Of a stretch of 64,000 nt of DNA, positions 12,372-26,149 are shown piece by piece. A model generated the notes under the pieces. It saw only the letters and a program-made list of their open reading frames with translations, did no database searches and had not been told where the DNA came from. Source of the DNA: Selaginella tamariscina (taxonomy: Eukaryota > Streptophyta > Lycopodiopsida > Selaginellales > Selaginellaceae); NCBI GenBank assembly GCA_003024785.1, contig PUQB01000051.1, positions 703,430-767,429 on the forward strand, in the 5' to 3' direction. Positions within the stretch are counted from its first letter, which is position 1. Each line of letters opens with the position of its first letter. The translations under genes were made by a program, and so were the position numbers.

Positions 12372-13480
12372 AACCTCTATAAAGATGAGTAAACAATTAT
12401 GATGGGAAATTCTAAGTCCATATACTTGTATCTTATTCATATTTGTGTGTGTATGCACATCATGCATGTGCTTTCTACATTATGCATTATGAAACACGTG
12501 TCAGTATTATTATTGTGTTTAAAAACAAATTTTTTAAAACATACATGTGTACACGTGTTATAAGAAAGATATGTTAAATTATTCCATATATTTAAAACAT
12601 AACCATAGTAATCTACTTAATGTAGTTGTACGAAAACCACTTTTAATTTTCTGTAAACAAATACATCTATAGTTTTCTAAGAATTACATAGATGTTTACT
12701 TATTATTTCTTTAAGTTTTCTACTAAAAATTTTAAATTAATTACGTTATCAACTCATTATTTCAAAACATATTACCAACTCGTGTTACCAACCTATAAAA
12801 CAAATTTACATTTTTTAATTATGGAAAAAATAGCTATGGTTTTGTGATGAACTTGTAAAAAAGTTATAAATACATTGTAACTATATTTTTTGTTGAACAA
12901 TAACAAAATAAGCCACATGGATGTGATTTTGGGGTCCTCACGTGAGAGAGGAGTTTTATTCACTTATGTATATATTGATTACTAGTAGTGTATACTGTGT
13001 ATATGCACATGTGTTTGCATGCGTGTATACCTGTAAATACTGCAGTTTTCTAGTTTCCTAAGTGCTAGTTCTCCAGATATGCACAATTAATGTATAAGTG
13101 TGGAATTATGTGTCCTATCTGCTTACAAGTGTTAGATTGATAAAATTAAGATGTACGATGTGCATTGTATATGATACTACACTCATATGCATATGACCAA
13201 ATTGCATGTAGGAGTATGGCCCACCCTTAGAGATATACTTCACATTTATGAGTATGTTAAGCTATACACACACACACAAAAGCACAAACACACATCGCGC
13301 TAGAATCTGCACTACAATATTTTGATTTTTGTGCTTGAGATTCAAATCATTGTAGCCATGGGATCAAACTCAATTGTCAAACTTGCAGCCATCGGACCCA
13401 GTTCAGGAAATGCCATTCGATTTGAACGTAAAGTTTCTATAATAAAAACCTAAAACTTCATTACAGGTATAACAAGTTGT
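12372..13480. other. No gene seen
   Basis: AT-rich intergenic stretch with short (GT)n and (AC)n tracts (12440-12460, 13270-13300). No coding signal recognised. Confidence 0.5.
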
Positions 13481-13504
13481 TAAGGGAAATACCTTATAGC
13501 AAAT

Positions 13505-14290
13505 ATGGGATATGAGGAGATGTACCCTTGCCTTACACTTTCATACTGCATCATCAAGAAAATAGGATCTAGTGGGCAAGGAGTCGTGTTCTTGGCATCA
13601 AAGAGGTGTGATATAAACAAGTTAGCAGCATGCAAGACTATTGCACGAGGAATAGAAGTGGTAGCTAGAGAGGTTGAGATCATGAACATGCTCAGTGGTT
13701 GACCAGGGGTGCTCACATTGCACGAAGTGATACAGGAAAGGAACTCACAAGCATGCCACTTGATGTTGGATTTCTGCAGTGCAGACCTAGTAAAACACGT
13801 AAACAACAATGAAGGTGGTTTGAGTGAAAAAGGTTAATCACAAGAGAGTGTCAGTGAAGCTCAGCAATTTCGGACTTGCTATGAGTGGATTTAGAAGATG
13901 CTCAGTTATCTGGGATGTTGTTGGGACTGCAAGTTACATAGCTCCAGAAGTCTTAACAGATGGTGAATACTCACCAGCATGCGATGTCTGGGGAATCGGA
14001 CTCATCATGTATGCAATTTTGCACGGTGATAATGCATTTTCGAACATGAAGACCAAGGTGGTGGATGAATAGTTAAAGGCTCAATGCGCGAGTTACCATT
14101 GTTATTGGATTGGAGCAATATCACTCTGGATGCCAAGGAGCTTATACTTGGCATGCTAACTATGGATCCTGGAGGAAGCTCACAGTGGATCAGGTACTTT
14201 GTCATCCTTGGATATTCAAGTTTGAAGAGTCAGCAAAAATGAAGAAAAAAGAGAGACTCAGTGAATGTTCAGTATCACCAGGAGAAAAAT
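13505..14290 (+). pseudogene. Intronless serine/threonine kinase pseudogene (CDPK/PEPRK-like)
   Basis: The reading frame starting MGYEEMYPC has a kinase glycine loop (IGSSGQGVVFLA), the ACKTI strand with the ATP-binding lysine, and a subdomain IV/V-like HLMLDFC...DL. After stops at 13700 and 13836 come a KLSNFGLA motif (activation-segment DFG changed to NFG), GTASYIAPEVL, CDVWGIGLIMYAILHG and the C-lobe end VLCHPWI. The HRD catalytic loop between the DL segment and NFG is missing. No introns interrupt these subdomains, as expected of a processed copy. The lost catalytic loop, the DFG change and in-frame stops make it inactive. The order fits the plant CDPK-SnRK superfamily; the exact subfamily is uncertain, and no EF hands are visible. 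Confidence 0.75.
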
Positions 14291-14439
14291 AGTAAGAGAA
14301 CACCCAACAGAGTCCTATATGTTAGTGAACGTTTGCAGAAAGGAAGTAAGAGATATTCACACCAATGTAAAACGTATTTTTATTGTTTGTTCCATATAAG
14401 TATGTCATTAAACTTACATTTTGAAATTGAATCGAATCT

Positions 14440-17400
14440 ATAGTTTCAAAAAGAAAAAAAATAGTAAGAGAACACCAACAAAAAGAAATACAAGGAATCC
14501 TAAATATGTCAATTAAACTTACTTTAATCTACATTTCAAAATTGAATTGAATCTATAGTTTAATCTTTAACATCGTTAGTCCTAATCAATAAATTAATCT
14601 TACGTCTAGTTAGCACATGTTTTAATTTTATATGTAATAAACAATAATTTATTTTACCTTTACATATGTGAAATTCATCCAAAACTATCTAGCCTTCCCT
14701 ACGTACTGAAACTTGAGACTCCTGACGAAGTTTATAGAATTAGTAGGAATGCATTTGTATCTTAGCAAATTTTGATTAAAATTTTATATAATATTAAATG
14801 ATTTAATTATTTTGAATTCTTCATGTTAAGTTTAATTAGGATAACTAAATACATTAAAACACGTGTAATAATAACCTACAGTATGTAATTATTATGAACT
14901 AGTCTCGAAAAAATGTGGTGAAGCTTTCCATGAGGCAGGAAGAAAAGTCCGAGTTCATGGAGCTCATTGTGGGTTTAGGGTTTAGCGAGGAAGAGTGTCC
15001 ACGGCTTAAGTTTGACATCAATGGCTAAGTTAGGACTAGGAATAAGGAGAGACACATGGTCTTCTAAGGCTTCTTTATTATAGTGTTCCTTCTATTATAA
15101 CTTTTGTAGTAGGGTTGCCTGTAGTCCTCATAATGTAAACTCTTGGTACTAAGGTTGGCTGTGATGACTTCATCATCTAGCCTTGGGATTGGAAATGTTG
15201 GATAATGCACATGCAGATGATAATGAGGTGGAACGTGAACGAGTCTTGAAGAAAGTAAAAAGATTGTTAATCTGCAATGCCATAAATTGGTTCCCAAAGT
15301 TGAAGTATAAATTTCAAAGTGTACCCGGAATCCCAGATTCCTTCAACAAAATCAAATGAAATAGTATCTGTTTATGGTATGTTTTATGAAAACCAGTCGT
15401 GTTTTGTATTCTGTGTGCCTTCTTCTTGTCACATGGCTTCATTTATCAATAAGAATGATATGTATGAAATTTAGCAAATTTAATTTAGTATTGAAATAGC
15501 AAAACAAGATACTGTTTAGGTATAAAATGAAATTGACTCGCAAGCTCAATTTAATAATGTTTTTCTCAAACCAAATGAGGAGTAACCTTCTGAGTTCCTT
15601 ACAAGGTTTGTCATGATTAGGTTACCTAGAAGTACGAGTTCTTTTCGTGCCATTTTTCCTCAAACTAACTCTTGAGGATGTGGAAGCAAGACTTGCGAAT
15701 TTAATTTCTTGTTGATGTGGGAAAGCAACATATACAAGAATTCAAAACTTTATTCACATTTTTAAATCTCTAGAGAATGGCTATAATTATAGGGAATGTG
15801 CCTAGTCTACAGCAGCAAAATGAGATGCAGAAATTATTAGTTATAAACAGTGATTTGCTGCCAAATTTGTTTATAAATTAAATTATATAAATTATATATT
15901 AATGAATTTAATTAGCAATTATAATGTAAAATCGTTAGCATATGTCATCCAATTAAGTTAGTCTTAACTAACCATGATAATATTAATTTTGAATTGCCCG
16001 TGAAAACAACTTCGCCTCATTGCACTGGTCTATAGTGATATAATTGTGAGAAACTGGCCATGTTGCTTGAGTATGCATTAGTTAGAGTCATATAATTGTG
16101 AGAGCTACTAATGTGCATATGACCCGTGTTGCATACGAACAGTACAAAATCCTTAAGAAATATTCCTTTAGAAATTCTCGGCCCCGGGGTTTCTTTGAAG
16201 TCACACTCAACCAAGAATCCTTAAGGAATATACATTTGGAAATTCTTGGTGCAGAGGATTTCTTTTAAGTCGTTGCAGAATTGAACACAAGCGTGTTGTT
16301 TTTTGAATATAGATCATAATAAACCAAGAAGTAGAATGGAGTGTATGTATATAAATTTTGTAGATACCAAACTTTATGTTAATGTAATACCCATTAAATA
16401 ACTATTGAAGAAAACTTAAAAATAATGAACACAATTAATTCACAACATCTGCCCTAGAAAAAAGTGCATTAACTTCATATTTTGAAAATGTCAGCTTTTA
16501 GATGAATATCTTTACAAGATCCATCGACATCATCTACATGATACATATCAATGCAATGCATGTAACTATGGCTAGGGTGTATTCTTTGACTTTGAAACTT
16601 GTCGGATGAATAATTAGGGTACTGGGAAATGATGACACTACATGTTCCACGAAATGTTATCATCGTAGGACAAATGGAATACATGTTCTAACAGTCCCTT
16701 TACCTTGTGATCAACATTGTCAAGCTTGGCTTTCAACAAATTGTTAAATGTAACATTTTTATTCGACTTGTCTAAAGCTTTTCGCATTCTTTTAATTTGC
16801 TTATCCTTTCTCATTGTTGTGATGTTTTTGGAAAAGAGAGTAGTTAAAATGTTCAACTTGGTCCATGTGGGGGTGGTCATGGTAAGTGTTTATCCAATGA
16901 CCATACAAAGAAAGAATCTTATGTCAAATTTGTTCCTTTTGTGATAAGTTGAGGGTTATATAAATTCTTAGAAACTTTGTCCACATATTTTCCAAACTGA
17001 TAAGCATGTTTTATATTACATGCAATAAAAACCAACGTTTAATGAATCAACCCAAACACAAATTAATTATCACAACATGGTACTATTGTGTGACAAATCT
17101 ACAATTCAATAGAGCAATAAAACATGTTGTTATTTTCCCAAGTTGTCTCATTCTAGAACATCCAAGGAACTGCCCCATCTCTCTAAAATGAAAGGCCCCT
17201 ATTGAAAATCCTCGACACTGAGGAAAATACTTAATGTGCCATCCAAAATAAACAATAGTAATCCTATCTTAAAATTAATCCTTGGCACCAAGAACAAAAC
17301 TTAATAAGCCATTTAAAACTGGGTCATCTCACGATTAGGTGTTAAGTTTTCACGTTACAAGTTAGCTTGTTTCAGTCTCAAGTCTTGACTTGGGTGGTAT

Positions 17401-17640
17401 ATTTAATAAACAAGTAATAATTAATTAAAATATTTAATAAAAAATAAAGTTACTTATTTATGCCAGGTGTTGCCTCAATTAGGCTATTCCATAGAGATTG
17501 TGAATGTTGCTCTCAAGTAATAAGTAGTATGTGGCTTGTCAAGTGGCTTATCGAGCAGCTTGTATCAGAGGAGGTGCATAGAATCAAAAGAAGAGTCTAC
17601 TGCACAATCTCCATAAAAAAAAGCCTATAAGGGATAGATG
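14440..17640. other. No gene confidently recognised
   Basis: AT-rich DNA with only short ORFs. A direct-repeat pair lies near 16150-16200 and 16215-16265 ('ccttaagaaatattcctttagaaattct' and a close variant). Small ORFs at 15064-15297 and 16638-16880 on the minus strand have no recognisable domains. Confidence 0.45.
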
Positions 17641-17664
17641 GATTAGAGCAACATCTACTCATAA

Positions 17665-18147
17665 TTGTGGATTACATATGCAATGTTTCTAATCACATGT
17701 CAATTGAAGTTTGAAAGAGAATTATTCAATCAGTACTTCTTCATATCAAATGGAAAATGTTCTCGTGAGCTCTTTCCCACAAAAGAAGACCAAGTGAGGA
17801 ATGAGATTCTTTCTAGCATCTCCAGTGGGCTTGCTCAAGTCAAAACAATGCATTCTAAGGATGATTTAGCACAACTCTTGCATGGCAAGTGGAAATAACA
17901 TTCTAGGTAATGCATCAGTGGCTGGTCAAATACTTGGAATCCACTCTTGAGGCGTGGGCATCTAATTGGTGGAGATGGTTCATGGGCTGATTCAACAAGA
18001 GCTAGAAGGTTAGATGCTATCCCATATAATGTAAAAACACTTGTGCAAAAGTTTCGGTCTCAAGGAACACGGATTTCACCAAACATGAAGGATGTTATTA
18101 AGGAGCATGGAGTGTACTTTGATAGAGCAACACATATAACCCATTAA
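17665..18147 (+). pseudogene. Unrecognised ORF remnant
   Basis: Two ORFs in different frames (17665-17898 and 17947-18147) read like one degraded coding region. The first is rich in Lys, Ser and Glu with amphipathic character. The second runs from a Gly-Gly-Asp-Gly segment to a stretch ending RATHIT. I do not recognise a family. The adjacent minus-strand ORF (18580-19190) suggests both belong to an old mobile element, but that is only inference. Confidence 0.3.
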
Positions 18148-18503
18148 CTTGAATGCACACAGGTGTGTGTGTGGTTCTTGTTTATATCTTGATATATCAT
18201 ACATGTATATGGAGTTTTATTTTATGAGTGTTTGAACTTAGTCTCTACAAGTAGTTTTGCTTGTCTAGTTTGCTCAGGATCAATTTCAAAAATACTCTGT
18301 TTAGCAGTCTGAAGCATACTCTGGACCAATTGCAATTGTCCTCTTAACACAATATACTTCTCTTCCTTCTCTGAGCCACCACCCTCCAAGATGTAACTAT
18401 CTCCTTCTCAAGTCGCAGTTGTTGCTCCTCTTGAACCTTAAAAATTCTAGAATTTGTAATGAGCATTTGTAATTAGCTGCATTAATTTTTAACAGAAAAA
18501 GCA

Positions 18504-19190
18504 TTAGTTACAAATTCTAGCTACAGCATTAAGTTGATCTTGCTTTAATTTGATTGTAGTTTGCATCTCAATCTCAGCATTATTCATCTTCACAATCCAT
18601 GCTTGTATACACTCCACTTCTTCTTCTTCTTCTCTTCTTAACTCTAAAGATTGAGCATCTACAACTTGAGCACCTATTGTTACAAATTGGGCATTTTGCA
18701 GTAAGAGCTTGGCCATTTGCAATAAAAACATTTTCGGTAATGAAAGTCGTGCCTTGTTGAGCTATAGCAAGTCTAGCTTCCTTCTTTTGGTGCCACTTGC
18801 TCCAATATAAATACTTATGTAGGCTTCGTCTATTGTGTGCTAGTTCAAAGGAAATCCATATCACCTTTTGTTTCTTAAACTCTGTAGCAAAACCCCTACA
18901 AAATGAATTAGAAACTTCCCTAGTTTTCTTAATCACATGATTGACTTTCATTGCAAGCTCTTCAAATTCAGTTCTTGTCTTTTTATCTCGAACCTGAGAG
19001 AACTTCTTTACTTGATTAGCAACACGAACATTAAAAATCTCAAGAACCCATTCATCCTTTACATCATCCTTGGCTCTGCTTTCTATAATCCCACCGGTGT
19101 GAACCCATAATGTTTCTCCCAATCTTTAGCAGTAGCACACCAATGTGGATTTGCTTTTTTCACATAAGAAACATCAAGATTATTAAGATT
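18504..19190 (-). pseudogene. Unrecognised charged, coiled-coil-like protein remnant
   Basis: The frame beginning upstream of 19122 contains an aromatic block (HWCATAKDWEKHYG, reading across 19160-19118), then after a frameshift a Lys/Glu-rich segment with predicted helices. It ends near 18580 in a run of arginines. An overlapping frame (18504-18731) continues with a Glu-rich helix. The composition resembles the helical DNA-binding or accessory ORFs of plant DNA transposons, but no catalytic motif is visible and I do not name a family. Confidence 0.35.
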
Positions 19191-19199
19191 TGAAGGGCT

Positions 19200-21430
19200 T
19201 TCTTAAAACAGATTTTAGAAAGATTTGATACACCAAGGATACTATTAGAATCTGAAGATCTTATAGCCATTTACAACTAAATTTAAAACAGAATACCTCC
19301 ATTGCAAGAAAAACAACATTAATTATATTAAACATATTTTATAATTATACATTAAATAAATTATTAAATATATCCAAGTGTCTTGCAAGCTCTAGTTCCA
19401 ACTCTTGGTCACCCGATCGTGAGATAACCCAACTATCAATATTAGTGCAATTTTTAAATCAATCTTTGACATTTGGTTGTCGGGGACTTTGTAAGCCAAA
19501 GTGGTCTCAGTGATAACTAGGATGTTTTTGGCAACACTCAACTTATGTGGGGGTTGGCAAAGGTTCGTGTTTAAGGGACTTGGAAAGGTTCGAAGTTTTG
19601 TTGGGAAGCGAAAGCACGAGCTAGAAGAGAAAGAGAAAGAGAAAGAAAGAAAGACTTTTGATGTTTAGTCGGTGGCAGGATGTAAAAGGAAAGGATGACT
19701 ATTGCAAAATGGAAATACAAAACGACCCTTTATGATGGCTGCTTATCAAGGCAGAATGCCTTGGACTGATAAAGATCTATTTTTGAAAGGAAAAATACTT
19801 TCACCTCCATGCTAAGTAAGATCTAAGCTACATTAGGCTATTTTAAGATTGGATGCCATTCCAAAATTGGGCGCTCCTTGGTTATTGGTGCAACTAGAGG
19901 CACCCCTATTCCTTGCTACTGTGGAATAACCAGTTGAAAATCTTTTATGAATGTATGTTCATGTTGGATTACCCTTATGTGTTAAAAATGATCTCCTCTT
20001 ATAGTCTAATTAACACTTGCCATATGGTCCAATAGCTGGCAGTCAACCATGTCACCATCATCCACCTAATTCTAAGAATCTTACGACCCCAACATTAATT
20101 CCATTGCCACGAAGTTCCTATGCCCATGGTCAGCGTTGTCCTCCTAATGCCCATATGTGGCCTCTTGGACCTCTTGCAATCTATTGAACCTTCTTTAGTC
20201 TTTCAGTCCTTCCGCTGAGCTCCTAAGAGCATCTGATCAACCCCCTACAGACCTACGGCCAACCTCCTGGGACATGCTGATGAGGAGCACCTAGCCGCTA
20301 ACCAATGTCAAGGATTGATTTATCATTCCCAAAAAATATTGTAATACCTAAATGAAAATGTGTAACTAAAAATACATGAATAAGTCTGCACAAGCTGGGT
20401 ATTTTATTATGTTCATCATATCAAACAACACCCACAAACTCTAGAGTAGGTGCACATTACAAACCCATAGGACAAATTGATGCTCCACATGTAATGTTCA
20501 ACATGGGTCTAATACCTTGACATTTCTTATCACCCAATCTTTGTCATATACAACTTGCTCATATATCACCATTGTCTTGTAGCTCTAAAATTTATTAAAA
20601 CTTTAATTTTGTTCTAATAAAGAAATTCTTTGGAGTATCTTTGGTCTGGTTTGACATTTTGGTGTACTCGTGAGAGTCATTATACTTTATTGGACTAAAC
20701 GAACTTTCTTACATTGTTTAATTCCCTCTCAATAACATGGTTGCTAGGTGGGATACCTATTCCCTCCTTGATTGGTTCCTTGAGTGTACACGGTTCATAA
20801 TTTAGATGGAGTTATCAAAATGTACATATTTAATGACTATCTTTGTATAGATGTTCAAGTTGATGTAAAGATTTATGAAATATACGTTTGTATATATCCT
20901 ACGGTATATAAGTATTGACTCGATGCCACACGATTAAGTCCAAAGGCGCCAAATATAACATAGCCTTAGGGTTCCTAACATTGTATGTATCCTTACATGT
21001 CCTCGATCTATCCTAAGAAAATATCTCTACTTCAACCCAAAATATAGCATTAACAAATTTCACATCAACAATAGAGATTATAACCAACATTTAAAAGTGC
21101 AAAAATATTTAATAATAAAACCTTTTTCCAAGTAACACAAACCTTGAACCTGTAAATTGTAGGCACATACATCATATACACCAATTTATGTTGCGACGTA
21201 TATTTCTAATGTCTTCAGTTAGAATTGTCACACTTTTGCTTCTTAAGGATTAAAGATTATATATATATTTTTTTTCAAGTAACTCTACTTTGCACAAATA
21301 CGTGTAGCGTACTTTGCAATTTATTAAATGGTGAGTTGGTTCTTGTGAATTTAATACAAGATTATATGTTTGATTCCCCTTCCCTATAATCTTTTCAACA
21401 TTAATAATACATATAAACTTGTTTTGCACT
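19200..21430. other. No gene seen
   Basis: Less AT-rich than its surroundings between 19400 and 20330, with purine-rich runs near 19625-19655, but no coding region, LTR pair or RNA gene recognised. Confidence 0.45.
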
Positions 21431-21468
21431 TATAAAAAGTGACAAGCACAACTACACACGTGATCTTA

Positions 21469-21543
21469 ATAATATATATATATATATTATATATATATTA
21501 TATATATATATTATATATATATATATATATTATATATATATAT

Positions 21544-21606
<63 letters not shown>
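21469..21606. repeat. (AT)n microsatellite
   Basis: About 135 bp of almost pure AT dinucleotide with occasional TTA interruptions. The ORF that crosses it (Ile/Tyr repeats) is an artefact. Confidence 0.95.
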
Positions 21607-21609
<3 letters not shown>

Positions 21610-22335
21610 GTATGTTTAAATTTTATATTAATAATATTAACATAAATTATAGAATATACAGATTTGTAAATATTTAATTTTAAAACCTTATTCTAAACTC
21701 TAGATGATGAGCAGCTCAAAACTTGGAGGATTTATCCCCAATTCTAAGTCAAATTTTAAATATATATTTTCATCTTACTATTATTATTGTATAGCGTTAG
21801 GATCATAATTATATTCTCTTATTCAGGAGTCATTACTGATAGTCTTTTGGATTCAACAGAGAGTGTGTTCTTTTTTATTCAACAAAGTCCACTCAATATA
21901 AATTCATGAATGAAAATTTTTTCATACGCTCAGATTTGGCACATTTCCACTAAAGAAGTATACTATATGTCAATATCTAATATGTATTATTTGATTGACT
22001 TAGTATAGTTTTGTCAATATCTCAATGACATATGTATTATTTAGCTTGACTTGACTTTGTATGCAGTCCCACGCACGCGCGCGCTACCATACACACTCCA
22101 GCTAGGATATTAATTACAGTGAAGGTATTAAAGATTAAGATATAATAGGCGTAATTCTTGTGAATTATAAATAAGTTTGATTCATATCTTATCCGGAATA
22201 AATAATCACAGGCGATGCTTGGTGTAATTATCAATTGGAAAAACCAAGTTTATGAATGAGTTGAGTGTGGGTGACAAGGTATAACTTCTCTTAGATCTTC
22301 TTAAATTAATCAAGTGTGTGAACTATTTAATGCCT
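21607..22335. other. No gene seen
   Basis: AT-rich spacer between the AT microsatellite and the Hint-domain fragment. A short alternating purine-pyrimidine run (ACGCACGCGCGCG) lies near 22070. Confidence 0.5.
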
Positions 22336-22343
22336 GGGTGTCT

Positions 22344-22693
22344 GCATACAGGTTCAGACAGGAAGTACATCACACATGAGGAAATCTATGCTTTTGGCCC
22401 AAGCTGTGTCGATGGTGGGTGATGAAGTTAAAATCCTAGAACTTACCAGTGAACATTTTGTCCCAATCATGTCGAGTAAGTGAGAGATGTGAAAGTTGGC
22501 GATACTCTTTCGGCTTCAAATGCTTCCTTGCATACGACTCTTCCTTACATTATCAGTGGTAATGGAGTTTTATATATTGTAAGATTTGGTCTTATTTAAA
22601 TGTGCAGGAATCTCTAAGGTGGAAAAGGATGGACTCTACAACCCATACACAATGAGCGGAAACCTAATCGTTAAAGATGATACAGTTTCATGT
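22344..22693 (+). pseudogene. Hint-domain (Hedgehog C-terminal-like) gene fragment
   Basis: Translated pieces follow the order of a Hog/Hint self-splicing module. First is a segment YITHEEIYAFG, then ILELTSEHFVPIM (the LT..H strand), then after a frameshift DVKVGDTLSA (the DV.VGD motif), then YIISG. A short intron (GT at 22559, CAG ending 22607) joins AGT-G to GA-ATC in phase. The second exon gives ISKVEKDGLYNPYTMSG and LIVKDD, the conserved GLY-P-T--G-I-VDG end. The N-terminal catalytic cysteine region is absent, a stop follows the first segment, and the fragment is cut exactly where the segmental duplication begins (22693/22694). Hint modules autoprocess by thioester formation; this fragment cannot. 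Confidence 0.6.
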
Positions 22694-24480
22694 AGAAACT
22701 TCATTAAACTTACTATAATTTAAAACTATGTTTAATATTAAGTGCCATAACAAATAAGAATTATTAACAATTAAATCTTCACCAAGTAATCCCTAATAAA
22801 TAAGTTTTTAGCATTTTGTCGTTGGCTCCTACGTGATGATAAATAATAAATAAGTTTTTAGCATTTTGTCATTGGCTCCTACGTGATGATAAATATTGAT
22901 TGTGTTGAAGGGAATTGTAGTTAACACATGTGTGTTTGTATATACACAAACACAACACTTTGGAATGAAATATAAATGGATAAATCTGATGTATAAACAT
23001 ATTTAATATTGACACACTGATTTCTTATTCTTATAAAGTCTATCCACACTCACACACACTGTTATGACTCATATAACGAATTAAAGAATATTTCTTAAAA
23101 AGGTATAAGTTAGAGATGTACAAGAATGCAAAAAATATAAATCTAAGGTATAAAAGAGAATTAAGAAAATTAAGGAAGTCACATTAATATTATAAACCTT
23201 TTTAGATAGTAGCTGGTGGAGACTAAAACAACTGGATGGAGGTTGGGTGTTTTGTGAGGTGCCTAACACACTAAAATATAGCTCTTGGATTTTTTTACAA
23301 AGTTTTTGTATAGTGCATTTAGTGCTAAATAGTGGTGTTTAGCTGGTGATTGAGCTCCATTTTCTTGTACATATTTTGTCACATGCTTACATGGGTGTTT
23401 TATATGATATTTGATGTTACTGCTTTAATTCTGTATCCTGATTATGACATGCGTGTATTATGTAGAAAATTCAGCCATTCATAAGTATACATATATTAAA
23501 TAAAGACTGACAAAGATACCTATGTATACATGATTATGTATACTCTATATGATGTAAAAAAGTGTATGTGTAGGATTTATTACTGATAAATTAAGTTTAT
23601 TATAATTGTAACTTATAAGAATTGAAGCCAACTAAATTCATTATAATGACAATTTATAAGAAATAAATTCGCATCTTAAAACCATTTTTATACATTTAAC
23701 GCCACATTAAGATTTAATAATCAGTTAAATGGTGTTCCCCACTCGAATATAGAAAAGTTTTTTTGATTAAATTACAGTCGACTGCTGTGGTCGCAAACAA
23801 GAAGAGTTGCAAACATCCACTAAATACACACACGCACTCGCGCACACACGAAATAATATAATCATATAAAGAATTCCCATTTCATTTAAACGTGTCAAAC
23901 TGGATATCTTGTGAATCTTAAGAGACCTGAAATGCAGAGCAAGCTCAAGTATACTGTGCAGTCAAAATTATTGCAGAGGATTGTTTCATGGCCCAAGCGA
24001 GGACGCACCCATTCACTAGCTATGCATGCAAATAGGATCAGAAAGAAAATACAAGCACAGTTTCTTACCAGCAGCGAAAGACAGAGCTGTTCTGGATGAC
24101 ACGGAAACCAGAGAAAGCAAGAGTTTGTACAGCTCTAAGACCAGCACAAACAGATACAGAGCACATAGGAGATGGCTCCAAACACAAGACACTGTTCTTA
24201 AGTTCCATGCAAGAACAAACACAAACTCATCGGATCGAAGAAAAAGACAAGGCGGCTACCTACAGAGTTAAAACAAAACTAACGCAACAAGAAATGACTA
24301 GATATCGTTCGTAACACACAATTTCTAAGGCACGGACATGACACATCCAAAGGGCAAATTGCACCAGTCGCAATCGATTGCGACTGCTCCAGTGGTAAGA
24401 ACAAGGATCTGAAACAATAACAAATTCAAGAAGACACGAAAGGAAGCAAAGAGAGAGGAAACAAGGAGAGGAGGAAGACA

Positions 24481-24695
24481 TACCTAGCAGTTTGAGGTGC
24501 CTGAAGCTTCTGAAAAACTGGCACTTTCAGGCCAATCACTTCGTCGTATGTGAGCTCCTTCAGCTCTTCCACATACTGGTAGCCCTCTGCTTCCAGATTT
24601 TCCACACTACGATCAATCACGGCCGCTTTCACCTTGTCAACAGCCTTTTTTGATTCCAGAAATGCCCGCACGATCCGGCATTTCGGCGTCCACAA
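24481..24695 (-). pseudogene. Orphan N-terminal exon of the duplicated Crinkler-like gene
   Basis: Encodes the same N-terminal block as 8213-8437 (VRAFLES..AVDKVKAAVID, then LEAEGYQYV and KELTYDEVI) and keeps the GTATGT splice donor at 24481-24482. The P-loop, GGVPR and RG-LFE exons are missing, so no NTPase can be made. A few residues near the exon end (AAKASAA in copy 1) are also lost. Confidence 0.7.
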
Positions 24696-26149
24696 ACCTT
24701 GCGTCTAGGGTTTTTCAGCACTCTTAGGGTCTTTAACAGCCGTTGGATCTTGTCAACGGTCCAGATATGGTCCGAATACACAATTCGAAAGTTCTTTAGC
24801 AGTAAAAAAATAATTAATTAATTCTAATGTGAACTAATGTAGAATTCCAGATTGAATAACAAAAAGCTGAAAAATTTAAAGTTGTTAGAGAAAACCCAAA
24901 GCAATTGAAAAACTAATAATAATAATATATTCATTTGAAAGTATAAAAAAAAAAAGAGAAGAGAAAAATCAAATTAGACCAATTTAGTTATATACAAGAG
25001 TGGGTGGTCCGGATCAGCAGTGCACACTACACGTGTGTGTACGCCGTATATACTAATGCTTGGCTGAGGGATTCCTGGGAATTTCGACTCAAGCTGATTT
25101 TGACCACGATTTGACGATAGAAATTAGTCTAGTTTGATTTTATATACTAATACTTGCAGGATTCGTTGGAATTTTGACTCAAGCTGATAGATGATAGAGC
25201 TCTAGAGTCTAATATACACGTTTTAGATTTATATCTTCTTTCATGGAGATGTTGCAAAAAACCAAGAGATTGTTCTTTAGATAAGAAGAGAGACGATTTA
25301 GAGCTTCTCTGCGACTTCTGCTTCTTACGACCTAACAGATCATCTCAAAAGCTAAAATCTATTAATGAAGATGTTTACCACTTTGGTTGAATACTTCATT
25401 TGTATACTAAAGAAATTTCCCACTTGTTTGAAAAATACTATTCTAAATGACATCATGGATGTCTCAACGTTGTTCAAGGCGAGACCAGCATGTTTTAATA
25501 CCGAAATTGCCATAGCTTCTAGTACCAGTGCTTACAACATACATATACCATGGATCAGTATCCTCCAAACAAGATGTGGATGTGTGACAAGAATGGTCCT
25601 CAGCTGACTGTGGAACAATAGCCACATATAATATTATATTCCTCTCATTGAGATTGGAACTCAATCCTTCCGCTTTGTCAAAGGGGTGCTCTGCAATAAC
25701 AGCTACCTACTGAATTATATATGAAAAATTTGTATGTTAATTTTCTATAATGCACACACTGTATAGTTCAGATTTTTTACTGCCTTCGTTATTTAAGTGT
25801 GTGAGCATATATATACATAATTTACACACAGATAAGGTGTGTTTATGTGTATGGTGTGAAGAAATTACGTTTTTAAAGAGTGAATAATCTACTTTACATA
25901 TACATGTAAATTCATATTACATACGCATAGTGCATAGTACATATTACGTCGACATGTTAATAAAGTTTACTTAAGGTTTTATAAAGCATCTTTCGTAGTT
26001 CACACGCATGTGTTATTACGTGTATGTATGTTTATGTGTACAAGCACTAAGTTGAATATTTACATACGTGCATACACACATAGTAATTATGTACAGCATT
26101 ATATATTACATACATATGTGTGTGCGTAGTAAAATGCATAATCAATGAT

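Noticed and set aside
9848-12376. Target-site duplication for the 9.85-12.37 kb LTR element
   Set aside because: Flanks TAGAT and AACCT do not match; either mutated, recombined, or the LTR ends are misplaced by a few bases.
21439-21645. ORF of Ile/Tyr repeats
   Set aside because: Translation of an (AT)n tract.
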